A stretch of DNA of 64,000 nt from Ferribacterium limneticum (GTDB lineage: Bacteria; Pseudomonadota; Gammaproteobacteria; Burkholderiales; Rhodocyclaceae), in contig NZ_CP075191.1 of NCBI RefSeq assembly GCF_020510625.1, positions 782,001 to 846,000 of the forward strand, given 5' to 3'. The notes below the pieces were generated by a model. The model saw only the letters and a list, made by a program, of their open reading frames with translations. It had not been told where the DNA came from and did not search any database. The position numbers were made by a program, and so were the translations under genes. Each line of letters starts with the position of its first letter. Position 1 is the first letter of the stretch. Below, in pieces: positions 47,573 to 58,004 of the stretch.

Positions 47573-48931
47573 ATGCGACAATCCTGCCTCATGTTCGCAA
47601 CTGCCGTCCGTGGCCTGATCGCCCACGCTTTCCCCATTCTGATTGCCCAGTTGTCCTCCATCGGCATGATGGTGGTCGATACTGCCGTGCTCGGCCACGT
47701 CAGCTCGCTCGATCTTGCCGCCGTGGCAATCGGTGGCGGCATTCATGTTTCCGTGGTCTTCGCGTTGGTTGGCGTCCTGCAGGCGGTGGCGCCCGTTGTG
47801 GCGCATTTGCATGGGGCCAAACGCGACGACGAGGTCGCGGGCATCCTGCAGCAGGGTTTCTGGCTGGCCTTGCTGCTCTCGGTGCCGGGCATTCTTTTTC
47901 TGACGCATCCCGGCGCGGCGCTCGGCATGGCCGATATGGACGCTGCAGTCGAAGCCAAGGTGCGGCAATACCTCGGCCTGCTTGCCTGGAGCTTGCCGGC
48001 ATCGCTGTGCTATCGGACTTTCTGGGCCTTCTGCAATGCGCTAGGCAAGCCGCGGGTACTGATGGGTATCGGATTTTTCAGCCTGTGTCTGCATGCCGTG
48101 CTGGCCTGGGGCCTGGCCTTGGAGGGCTGGCTGGGCGAACCGTTCGGCGTGGCCGGCTGCGCTCTGTCGAACGTGCTGATCGGCTGGCTGGCCTGCCTGA
48201 GCGGCGGTGCCTATCTGGCTTTCGGGCCGCTCGGCCGGCGCTACCGGCCGTTTGCCGATTGGCAGTCGCCTCGCTGGCCAATCTGGCAGGAATTGCTGCG
48301 CATCGGCGTGCCGATGGGTTTGTCCAATCTGGTCGAAATCACCTCATTCACGTTGATCGCCTTGTTCGTTGCCTCGCTGGGCGCGCCTGTGGTGGCCGGG
48401 CACCGCATCGTCGCCAATATCTCGGCGTTGATCTACATGTTGCCGCTGTCGCTGGCCATTGCGACGATGTCCGCGCTCGGCCAGGCGGTCGGGGCGCGTG
48501 ACCCGCTGCGGGCCAGGGCGACCATTCGGGCCGGGCTGGTGCTTGCGGCATGCTCGTCTTCTCTGCTTGGCCTTTTGCTCTGGCTGGGGGCGCAGCCGTT
48601 GATCAATGCCTATACCGATGATCCCTCCGTTCGCGCTGTGGCCATGGGACTGGTCGCCTACATCGCCATCTACCAGTTCTTCGATGCGCTGCAGACGATC
48701 GCTGGCCACTGTCTGCGCGCCTATCGGGTCACTTTCGTGCCGATGCTGGTCCAGACTTTCTGCTTCTGGGGGATTGGCCTGCTCGGCGGTGCCTGGCTTT
48801 GCTATCGCTGGCAACCACCGCTTGGTGTGGCCGGGTTCTGGCTGGCTTCGGTGATCAGTCTGGTCTTCGCGGCAGTCTTGTTGCTGCCGCTGTTGGGCAA
48901 GGCGATTCAGGCGGCAGAATCGACTCCATAA
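47573..48931 (+). CDS. MATE family efflux protein
   Basis: Encodes about 452 residues with 12 membrane helices and the MATE repeat pattern (AFPILIAQLSSIGMMVVDTAVLG; RIGVPMGLSNLVEITSFTLIALF). MATE proteins export cationic drugs with Na+ or H+; the NorM/DinF subtype cannot be set by eye. The start is uncertain: ATG 47573 or ATG 47591. The open frame reaches back to 47420, overlapping paaK, without support. Confidence 0.9.
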   Translation: MRQSCLMFATAVRGLIAHAFPILIAQLSSIGMMVVDTAVLGHVSSLDLAAVAIGGGIHVSVVFALVGVLQAVAPVVAHLHGAKRDDEVAGILQQGFWLALLLSVPGILFLTHPGAALGMADMDAAVEAKVRQYLGLLAWSLPASLCYRTFWAFCNALGKPRVLMGIGFFSLCLHAVLAWGLALEGWLGEPFGVAGCALSNVLIGWLACLSGGAYLAFGPLGRRYRPFADWQSPRWPIWQELLRIGVPMGLSNLVEITSFTLIALFVASLGAPVVAGHRIVANISALIYMLPLSLAIATMSALGQAVGARDPLRARATIRAGLVLAACSSSLLGLLLWLGAQPLINAYTDDPSVRAVAMGLVAYIAIYQFFDALQTIAGHCLRAYRVTFVPMLVQTFCFWGIGLLGGAWLCYRWQPPLGVAGFWLASVISLVFAAVLLLPLLGKAIQAAESTP

Positions 48932-48967
48932 TTATGAATTTCGGGCTGCAATTGTTTTTGCTGTCTG

Positions 48968-48976
48968 TGGTAAGAT
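48968..48976 (+). promoter_or_regulatory. Extended -10 promoter for sucCD
   Basis: TG-G-TAAGAT lies 91 bases before the sucC ATG, in the 136-base gap after the MATE gene. There is no good -35 match. Confidence 0.35.
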
Positions 48977-49067
48977 TTTGGGCTGAAAACGCTATAACCG
49001 GGTGGGGTCGGGGGATCGTTCGGCTACTGCTCATTGCTCGCAACTCAACTAAACGCAAGGAAAGCGC

Positions 49068-50228
<1,161 letters not shown>

Positions 50229-50239
50229 GGAGCTATTGA

Positions 50240-51133
50240 ATGTCCATTTTCATCAATAAGAACACCCGCATCATCACCCAGGGCATCACCGGCAAGACCG
50301 GTCAGTTCCATACGGAAAAGTGCCAGGAATACGCCAACGGCAAAGAGTGTTTCGTTGCCGGTGTGAACCCGAAGAAGGCTGGCGAGTCGATCTTCAACAT
50401 TCCCATCTACGCCTCCGTCAAGGAAGCCGCGGCCGAAACCGGTGCGACCGTTTCCGTGATCTACGTGCCGCCCCCGGGCGCTGCTGCTGCGATCTGGGAA
50501 GCTGTTGAAGCCGACCTCGATCTGGCTATCTGTATCACCGAAGGCATTCCTGTTCGCGACATGCTGATCCTGCGCAACAAGATGAAGGAAAAGGAAGCCA
50601 AGGGCGGCAAGAAGACCCTGCTGCTCGGCCCGAACTGCCCTGGCCTGATCACCCCGGACGAAGTGAAGATCGGCATCATGCCGGGTCACATTCACCGCAA
50701 GGGTCGCATCGGTGTGGTTTCCCGCTCCGGCACCCTGACCTACGAAGCCGTTGGCCAACTGACCGAAATCGGTCTCGGTCAGTCGTCTGCCGTCGGTATC
50801 GGTGGTGACCCGATCAACGGTCTGAAGCACATCGACGTCATGAAGGCTTTCAACGACGATCCGGATACCGATGCTGTCATCATGATCGGCGAAATCGGCG
50901 GTCCTGACGAAGCCGAAGCTGCCATGTGGTGCAAGGAAAACATGAAGAAGCCGATCGTTGGCTTCATTGCTGGTGTTACGGCCCCGGCCGGCAAGCGTAT
51001 GGGCCATGCTGGTGCGTTGATCTCCGGCGGTGCCGACACGGCTGATGCCAAGCTTGAAATCATGGAAGCCTGTGGCTTCACCGTGACGCGCAACCCGTCC
51101 GAAATGGCCAAGCTGCTCAAGGCCTTGCTGTAA
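50240..51133 (+). CDS. sucD: SucD, succinyl-CoA ligase alpha subunit
   Basis: Encodes 297 residues: CoA-binding domain (TRIITQGITGKTGQFHTE-like opening) and a ligase domain with the phospho-histidine in MGHAGALISGGADTA. It pairs with SucC. The gene ends just before a strong terminator, so sucCD is a closed operon. Confidence 0.97.
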   Translation: MSIFINKNTRIITQGITGKTGQFHTEKCQEYANGKECFVAGVNPKKAGESIFNIPIYASVKEAAAETGATVSVIYVPPPGAAAAIWEAVEADLDLAICITEGIPVRDMLILRNKMKEKEAKGGKKTLLLGPNCPGLITPDEVKIGIMPGHIHRKGRIGVVSRSGTLTYEAVGQLTEIGLGQSSAVGIGGDPINGLKHIDVMKAFNDDPDTDAVIMIGEIGGPDEAEAAMWCKENMKKPIVGFIAGVTAPAGKRMGHAGALISGGADTADAKLEIMEACGFTVTRNPSEMAKLLKALL

Positions 51134-51153
51134 AATTCGAGCCTAGCTCAACC

Positions 51154-51184
51154 AAAAAGGCGGGCCGCGTGTCCGCCTTTTTTT
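51154..51184 (+). terminator. Rho-independent terminator of sucCD
   Basis: A 10-bp stem AAAAAGGCGG/CCGCCTTTTT with a 9-base loop, followed by more T residues, 20 bases after the sucD stop. Confidence 0.88.
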
Positions 51185-51197
51185 CGCCTTGGTTTTT

Positions 51198-51899
51198 ATG
51201 GAACTCGATTTAACTTCTGCCGTTTTTTGGGTCGCTGTCGGCCAGATCATCCTGATCGATATCGTGCTCTCCGGCGATAACGCCGTGGTCATCGCCCTGG
51301 CCTGCCGCAATCTTTCCCCGGAACAGCGCCGCACCGGAATTTTCTGGGGCGTCGCCGGCGCGGTCAGCCTGCGCGTCGTGCTGACGGTGTTCGCCGCACT
51401 GGTCATGAACCTGCCCTGGCTCAAGCTCGTTGGCGGCCTGCTGCTGGTCTGGATCGCCGTCAAGCTGATGCTGCCGGAAGACGAGGAGGGGCATGACATC
51501 GAGTCGTCGGCCAATCTCTGGGGCGCGGTCAAAACTATCGTCGTCGCCGATTTCGTCATGAGCCTGGATAACGTGATCGCCGTCGCCGGTGCTGCGCATG
51601 GCAGCCTGGCGCTGCTGCTCTTCGGGTTGGCGGTCAGCATTCCGCTGATCGTCTGGTCCAGCCAGTTGATCCTGCACTGGATGGAGCGTTTTCCGTCCAT
51701 CGTTCTGCTTGGCGCAGCCTTGTTGGGTTACGTCGCCGGCCAGATGATTTTTTCCGATCCAGGGGTTCTGGCCTTGTTGCCACCCTTGCCGGCGTGGTCC
51801 GCCAAGCTTGCTGGCGCTCTCGGTGCCTTGCTGGTCGTTTCGGTTGGGCGCTGGCTTGAGCAGCGTATGCTGGCTCGGCAGGATGTAACCATCGTTTAG
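51198..51899 (+). CDS. TerC/YjbE family integral membrane protein
   Basis: Encodes 233 residues with about seven membrane helices. The two family Asp motifs LSGDNAVVIAL and MSLDNVIAVAG are present in helices 1 and 4 or so. TerC-type proteins are linked to tellurite resistance and, in other bacteria, to metal (Mn2+) export or metalation of exported enzymes; role here is not known. The ATG at 51198 follows the sucCD terminator by 14 bases, so it must use its own promoter or read-through. Confidence 0.9.
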   Translation: MELDLTSAVFWVAVGQIILIDIVLSGDNAVVIALACRNLSPEQRRTGIFWGVAGAVSLRVVLTVFAALVMNLPWLKLVGGLLLVWIAVKLMLPEDEEGHDIESSANLWGAVKTIVVADFVMSLDNVIAVAGAAHGSLALLLFGLAVSIPLIVWSSQLILHWMERFPSIVLLGAALLGYVAGQMIFSDPGVLALLPPLPAWSAKLAGALGALLVVSVGRWLEQRMLARQDVTIV

Positions 51900-51910
51900 G
51901 AGGCGGAAGC

Positions 51911-52864
51911 GTGGCCTTGTTTCTTTCGGAAAATGACGTCAAACAGATCTTGACGGTAGAAATGGCGCTTGCGGGCGTCGAGTCGGCGCATCGCGACCTG
52001 GCCTTGGGGCAGGCTCTCGATACGCCGCGGGCCCGGACCCGTCTGCCGCAGACCGCGCTGCACATTCTGCAAGGCGGGCTGCCGGCCCAAGGCATCCTCG
52101 GCTACAAGGCCTATACGAGCAATCGTTCCGGCAACCGTTTTCTGGTTCATCTCTTCGACGCCGCGAGTGGCCAACTCAAAGCCATCATCGAGGCAGACTA
52201 TCTCGGCATGATCCGGACGGGGGCGGCGAGCGGTGTGGCGGCCAAATGGCTGGCCAAGCCCGGCTCGAAGATCGCCGGCGTGTTCGGTGCCGGCTGGCAG
52301 GCCGAAGGCCATGTCCGGGCGATCTGTGCCGCCTTGCCGCTGGAATGCGTCAAGGTATTCAGTCGCAAGACCGAGCGCCTGCAGGCTTTTTGCGAGCGGC
52401 TCAGCCGGATCACCGGGGTGGCGGTTGTCCCGGCCGAGAGCGCCGAGGCAACGGTGCGTGGCAGCGACCTGATCGGCACAGTGACGACAGCGGCGCAGCC
52501 CCTGTTCGATGCAGCCTGGCTGGAGCCCGGCATGCACATCAACGCGGCGGGTTCCAATGCGCTGATTCGCCAGGAATTGTCGGAAGCTGCGGTCAGGCGT
52601 TGCGATCTGCTCACCGTCGATGCTGTGCCAACGGCGCTGGCTGAGGCGGGAGATTTGCTGCCCTTGCTGGAAAAAGGGCGCCTGCATCCCCGCCAGTTGC
52701 TTGAGTTGGGCGATATTATTGTCGGTCGTCATGCCGGGCGTGTTTCAAGCGAGCAGATCACCCTTTTTGAATCCCAGGGCATGGCCATCCAGGATCTGGC
52801 TGTGGCGTTGCGGGTGCTGGCTGCTGCCGAGGCGAGCGGTATGGGGTGCGAGCTGCCGATTTAA
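51911..52864 (+). CDS. Ornithine cyclodeaminase/mu-crystallin family protein
   Basis: Encodes 317 residues with a Rossmann NAD(P)-binding site GAGWQAEGH (126-134) and the family region IIEADYLGMIRTGAASGVAA. Members include ornithine cyclodeaminase, alanine dehydrogenase and ketimine reductases; the substrate is not decidable. The start is GTG, with AGGAGGCG upstream. It lies 11 bases after terC and could be in the same transcript. Confidence 0.88.
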   Translation: MALFLSENDVKQILTVEMALAGVESAHRDLALGQALDTPRARTRLPQTALHILQGGLPAQGILGYKAYTSNRSGNRFLVHLFDAASGQLKAIIEADYLGMIRTGAASGVAAKWLAKPGSKIAGVFGAGWQAEGHVRAICAALPLECVKVFSRKTERLQAFCERLSRITGVAVVPAESAEATVRGSDLIGTVTTAAQPLFDAAWLEPGMHINAAGSNALIRQELSEAAVRRCDLLTVDAVPTALAEAGDLLPLLEKGRLHPRQLLELGDIIVGRHAGRVSSEQITLFESQGMAIQDLAVALRVLAAAEASGMGCELPI

Positions 52865-52954
52865 CAGCGTTTGACCGGGCAGTGACTCCGGGTAAGAATG
52901 TCAGGGTCTGGTGCCTCCGATAGGTTGCGGGAAGAGCGGTTCAGGGAAATGATA

Positions 52955-53074
52955 ATGACCAGGTGGTTGCTGCCAATGGCAGGTATGTGTCTCGGGCGGG
53001 CTGGCGCTTCAGCGCCGGTGTGCCCGGCTGATCACGCCTTGTCGCTGGCGCTCTCGTGGGAACCGCCTCGATGA
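52955..53074 (+). CDS. Possible small ORF coupled to the PP2C gene
   Basis: In the 206-base gap after the cyclodeaminase-family gene, a 39-residue frame opens at ATG 52955 (also possible ATG 52949) with AGGGA 8 bases upstream. It closes with TGA at 53072-53074, overlapping the PP2C ATG (53071) as ATGA. The peptide begins MTRWLLPMAGMCLGRAGASA and has two Cys. It could be a leader peptide for coupling or a coincidence. No homology is claimed. Confidence 0.3.
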   Translation: MTRWLLPMAGMCLGRAGASAPVCPADHALSLALSWEPPR

Positions 53075-53895
53075 TGCTGCGTGATGCCCTGGAGATCGTG
53101 GTACGGACCGATCCGGGCGTGATTCGCTCCCATAACGAAGATGCGGCGTTTGCCGATGCCGGTCTCGGCATCGCCATCCTGGCCGATGGCATGGGGGGCT
53201 ATAACGCTGGCGAAGTGGCCAGCGGCATGGCGACGACTCGCCTGGCCGATGACCTGACCCGCGTCATTACCTCATGCGTCACGCAAGAGGGGAGCGGGAA
53301 TTGCGATCCGTCGGTCATCGAGCGGCATATCGTCAATGAGGTGGGCGCCGCCAATTTCGCCATCTTCCATGCCTCACAAAGTGCCTCGCAATATGCCGGG
53401 ATGGGGACGACGCTGGTTGTCGCCTGGTTTTACGATAACCGGATGAGCGTGGCTCACGTCGGCGATTCGCGTTTGTATCGCCTGCGCGGTGAGGCTTTCG
53501 AGCAACTGACGCGGGACCATTCGCTGCTCCAGGAGCAAATCGACAGCGGCATGGTCAGGCCTGAAGATGCGCGGTATGCCGAAAACAGGAATCTGGTCAC
53601 CCGGGCGCTGGGCGTGGATCCTTCGGTTGATGTTGAGGTCCACGACTATGATGTCTTGCCGGGAGATATTGTCCTGCTCTGCTCCGATGGCCTGAACGAC
53701 ATGGTCGAAGACGAAGAAATGGCCTTGGCGTTGTCCGCCCTGGGAGGCAATCTTGCGCTGGCGGCAGATCATCTGGTTCAGCTGGCCAACGACTATGGTG
53801 GGCGGGACAACATTTCGGTGATCCTGATCAAGGTCCTGGGCGACTATTCGGCGCCCAAGGGCTGGTGGCAACGGCTGCTTGGCTGTTTGAAGTGA
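53071..53895 (+). CDS. PP2C-type serine/threonine protein phosphatase
   Basis: Encodes about 274 residues of the PPM family. Metal-binding and catalytic motifs are all visible: RSHNEDA (19-25), ADGMGGYNAGE (38-48), AHVGDSRLYR, LLCSDGLND and GGRDNISVI. It removes phosphate from Ser/Thr of proteins. The frame also allows GTG 53056; ATG 53071 is preferred. The FHA gene follows after 16 bases, a classic phospho-signalling pairing. No Ser/Thr kinase gene is visible in the window. Confidence 0.92.
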   Translation: MMLRDALEIVVRTDPGVIRSHNEDAAFADAGLGIAILADGMGGYNAGEVASGMATTRLADDLTRVITSCVTQEGSGNCDPSVIERHIVNEVGAANFAIFHASQSASQYAGMGTTLVVAWFYDNRMSVAHVGDSRLYRLRGEAFEQLTRDHSLLQEQIDSGMVRPEDARYAENRNLVTRALGVDPSVDVEVHDYDVLPGDIVLLCSDGLNDMVEDEEMALALSALGGNLALAADHLVQLANDYGGRDNISVILIKVLGDYSAPKGWWQRLLGCLK

Positions 53896-53911
53896 AACGA
53901 GGTAAAGGAAT

Positions 53912-54616
53912 ATGGCTAAATTGATCTTGTCGATGGATGGGCTGGTGCTGAAAGAGATACCGCTCAACCAGGAGCGCCTGAGCATCGGGCGCAAGCCGCA
54001 TAACGACATCCAGATCGACAACCTCGCCATCTCCGGCGAGCACGCCGTGGTCGTGACCATTCTGGCCGATTCCTTCCTTGAGGACTTGAACAGTACCAAC
54101 GGCACGCTGGTCAATGGCCAGCCGATCAAGAAGCACTTCCTGCGCAACAACGATGTCATCGAGCTTGGCAAATACAAGCTGAAATACATGGCTGACCTGC
54201 AGGCAGGGGCTGCGGCCAGCGAGTTCGAAAGAAATGTGGCGACCCGTTCCGGGCAACTCAAGATGCCTTCGGAACTTCAGCTAGAGCCTGTCGACAACCT
54301 GACTCGCTCTAGCGTCGGGACCACTTCCCAGCCAAAGGCGCCGGCCCCTAGCCATACGGCGGCGATCCAGCTCCTCAACGGCCCCAATGCCGGCAAGGAG
54401 CTTGATCTGACGAAGACTTTGACCACCCTGGGCAAGCCTGGCTTGCAGGTGGCCGTCATCGCCAAGCGCCCGCACGGCTATTTCATTACCCACGTCGAGG
54501 GTAGCCAGTTTCCGGTGGTCAACGGGAAATCGCTTGACGCGCAGGCCTATCCGCTCGGTGATCATGACGTCATCGAGATTGCCGGCATCAAGATGGCGTT
54601 TTTCCTCAAGGGCTGA
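53912..54616 (+). CDS. FHA-domain protein
   Basis: Encodes 234 residues. Residues 20-95 form an FHA domain with LSIGRKPHNDI (R27), SGEHA (41-45) and NSTNGT (60-65), the phospho-Thr-binding residues. A Ser/Pro/Ala-rich linker follows, then residues 150-234, which look like a second, degenerate FHA fold (LNGPNAGKELDL; PVVNGKSL; DHDVIEIAGIKMAF) lacking the full motif. It probably reads phosphorylation set or cleared by a kinase elsewhere and the PP2C upstream. AAGG precedes the ATG. Confidence 0.9.
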   Translation: MAKLILSMDGLVLKEIPLNQERLSIGRKPHNDIQIDNLAISGEHAVVVTILADSFLEDLNSTNGTLVNGQPIKKHFLRNNDVIELGKYKLKYMADLQAGAAASEFERNVATRSGQLKMPSELQLEPVDNLTRSSVGTTSQPKAPAPSHTAAIQLLNGPNAGKELDLTKTLTTLGKPGLQVAVIAKRPHGYFITHVEGSQFPVVNGKSLDAQAYPLGDHDVIEIAGIKMAFFLKG

Positions 54617-54682
54617 TCGCGACAAATCCGGGGGCGCTCTTGCGATGGACGCTTATCCCTTCGTCTTTGGCTAAAGTCTGCA

Positions 54683-54710
54683 CCGTTCGTGAATTTTTTC
54701 ACGCAAACGG
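54683..54710 (+). repeat. Hairpin after the FHA gene
   Basis: CCGTT-CGTGAA-TTTT-TTCACG-CA-AACGG pairs over 11 bp with a two-base bulge. No T-run follows. It lies in the 219-base gap between the FHA and phosphodiesterase genes, which otherwise holds a second hairpin and no gene. Confidence 0.5.
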
Positions 54711-54748
54711 TTCGGGCCGAGATATACAATCTGAATAGGCATGGGCTG

Positions 54749-54769
54749 CCTTTTCGTGGTGAAAAGGCG
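54749..54769 (+). repeat. Hairpin in the leader of the phosphodiesterase gene
   Basis: GCCTTTTC-GTGGT-GAAAAGGC, an 8-bp stem 67 bases before the ATG at 54836. Function unknown. Confidence 0.45.
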
Positions 54770-54835
54770 TGGTGATTCGTGCCCTGATTCATCAATGGTC
54801 GTCGGAGTGGCGGCCATTTACCAGGCCAGACAGGC

Positions 54836-55603
54836 ATGAAGCTACGCGTACTTGGCTGCAGCGGCGGCATTGGTGGCAGGCACCAGCGAACCACTTCATT
54901 TTTGCTCGACCATGACATCCTGATCGATGCCGGTACCGGGGTGGCCGAATTGTCAATTGCCGAAATGACGGCCATCGACCACGTCTTCCTGACGCACGCC
55001 CACCTTGACCATATCGCTTCGCTGCCCTTGATGATCGATGCCGTTGGCGACCGGCGCAGCAAGCCGCTGACGGTCCATGCGATCCCCGCCGTGCTCGACA
55101 TGCTGCGGCAGCACATTTTCAACTGGTCCATCTGGCCGGACTTCTCGGTGCTGCCCAGTGCCGAGCAGCCATTCATGCGCTACCACGCCATCGAAACGGG
55201 GGGTGCCGTCAGCATCGATGGCCGCAGCATCACCGCCTTGCCGGTCGATCATACCGTTCCGGCGGTCGGCTACTGTCTCGATTCCGGTGCGGCCAGCCTG
55301 GTCTTTTCGGGCGATACCGGGCCCTGCGATGCTTTCTGGCAGGCGCTCAATCGGCTCGATCATTTGCGCTACCTGATCATCGAGTGCGCTTTCTCCAATC
55401 AGGAGCAGGGCCTGGCCGAGATGTCCAAGCACTATTGCCCTGACTTGCTGGCCAGGGAACTCCGCAAGCTGAATCATCGTTGCGAGATTCACATCACCCA
55501 CCTGAAGCCAGGGCAGGTTGAGACGACCATGGCGGAAATCGAAACCTGTCTGGGTGAATTTTCCCCGGTCATGTTGCAGAACAATCAGGTTTTCGACTTC
55601 TGA
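54836..55603 (+). CDS. Metallo-beta-lactamase-fold 3',5'-cyclic-nucleotide phosphodiesterase (class II type)
   Basis: Encodes 255 residues with the zinc motif THAHLDH (H54, H56, D58, H59) and later ligands His in VDHTVPAVG, Asp in FSGDTGP and His in IHITHLKPG. The IIECAF segment matches class II cyclic nucleotide phosphodiesterases, which hydrolyse cAMP or cGMP. An RNase Z-like role is less likely, since the length and motifs fit PDE. It lies 43 bases before the GAF/HD-GYP gene, suggesting joint expression. Confidence 0.82.
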   Translation: MKLRVLGCSGGIGGRHQRTTSFLLDHDILIDAGTGVAELSIAEMTAIDHVFLTHAHLDHIASLPLMIDAVGDRRSKPLTVHAIPAVLDMLRQHIFNWSIWPDFSVLPSAEQPFMRYHAIETGGAVSIDGRSITALPVDHTVPAVGYCLDSGAASLVFSGDTGPCDAFWQALNRLDHLRYLIIECAFSNQEQGLAEMSKHYCPDLLARELRKLNHRCEIHITHLKPGQVETTMAEIETCLGEFSPVMLQNNQVFDF

Positions 55604-55645
55604 CATGCTGCTCACCGCCAAGCTCATCGCTTGCTAGAACCGACC

Positions 55646-57229
<1,584 letters not shown>

Positions 57230-57392
57230 TTTCTCGTCCGGCCTGAAGTTGGTGGTGATGAATTTGCCATATTTATAGCGGCAAAATGATATGTCTGCCG
57301 CAATGTGTCAAACGATAGTGACGTAAATTGTCATCTTGTTGGATCTGTTTGGCGGCTACGTTTATTTACATTGAACTACAAAACTGGCCAAG

Positions 57393-57409
57393 CCCATGAA
57401 TGACATGGG
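57393..57409. repeat. CCCATG-N5-CATGGG inverted repeat upstream of pilA
   Basis: A perfect 6-bp dyad, 44 bases upstream of the -24 element of the sigma54 site. It could be an activator or accessory protein site. The surrounding 286-base gap is AT-rich and has no gene. Confidence 0.4.
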
Positions 57410-57452
57410 TTTACGTGATTGTTGCCGATTTTGACGGTGGTTTCCAAAAAGC

Positions 57453-57468
57453 TGGCACGGAAACTGTT
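57453..57468 (+). promoter_or_regulatory. Sigma54-type promoter of pilA
   Basis: TGGCACG (57453-57459), four bases, then CTGTT. The -24 element is perfect; the -12 element keeps G of the GC pair but has T for C. It is spaced correctly. pilA of many proteobacteria uses sigma54 with PilSR. Transcription would start near 57480. Confidence 0.65.
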
Positions 57469-57515
57469 ATAAGTAGCTCAGTAGTTTCCCGTATTCATTT
57501 CTCAAGGAGATTCAA

Positions 57516-57947
57516 ATGAAGAATATGCAAAAAGGTTTTACCCTGATCGAACTGATGATTGTTGTCGCCATTATCGGTATTCTGGCTGCAGTTGCGTTGC
57601 CGGCGTATCAGGACTACACGGTGCGTGCAAAGGTTAGCGAACTGATTCTTGCCTCTTCAGCCCCGAAGGTTTCAATTGCCGAGTGGTTCCAAACCAAAGG
57701 CTCGATGCCTCCCTCCGCCACTTCTGCCGGCTTTGATGTTACTGGGTCAAAATACGTTTCTGGCATAACCTACGCCGTGGCTGGCAATGTCGCTACCATT
57801 ACGGTAGCTGCGCAAGCTATTGGCGGTAGCACGCCGACTGGTACGATTCTGATGACGGGAACCGGTGACACGACAACAGGAAAGGTCGCTTGGGCATGTA
57901 CCGTAGGCACGATGGCTGCCAAGTACGTACCTTCAAGCTGCAAGTAA
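57516..57947 (+). CDS. pilA: PilA, type IV major pilin
   Basis: Encodes 143 residues with the type IVa leader MKNMQKG before [20 protein letters not shown], with Glu5 of the mature protein. The body has two Cys near the end (ACTVGT and SSCK), forming the expected D-region disulfide. The protein polymerises into a pilus for twitching, adhesion or DNA uptake. AAGGAGA lies five bases before the ATG. The hairpin after the gene would limit transcription of the glycan genes downstream. Confidence 0.95.
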   Translation: MKNMQKGFTLIELMIVVAIIGILAAVALPAYQDYTVRAKVSELILASSAPKVSIAEWFQTKGSMPPSATSAGFDVTGSKYVSGITYAVAGNVATITVAAQAIGGSTPTGTILMTGTGDTTTGKVAWACTVGTMAAKYVPSSCK

Positions 57948-57963
57948 TTCGGCTGAGATTCAA

Positions 57964-57999
57964 AAGAGAGGCGCCTCATGAAAATGAGGCGCCTCTCTT
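57964..57999 (+). terminator. Strong hairpin after pilA
   Basis: A perfect 16-bp stem AAGAGAGGCGCCTCAT/ATGAGGCGCCTCTCTT with a GAAA loop, 17 bases past the pilA stop and 6 before the next gene. The tail (GATTT) is only partly T-rich, so some read-through to the next gene is likely. Confidence 0.8.
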
Positions 58000-58004
58000 G
58001 ATTT

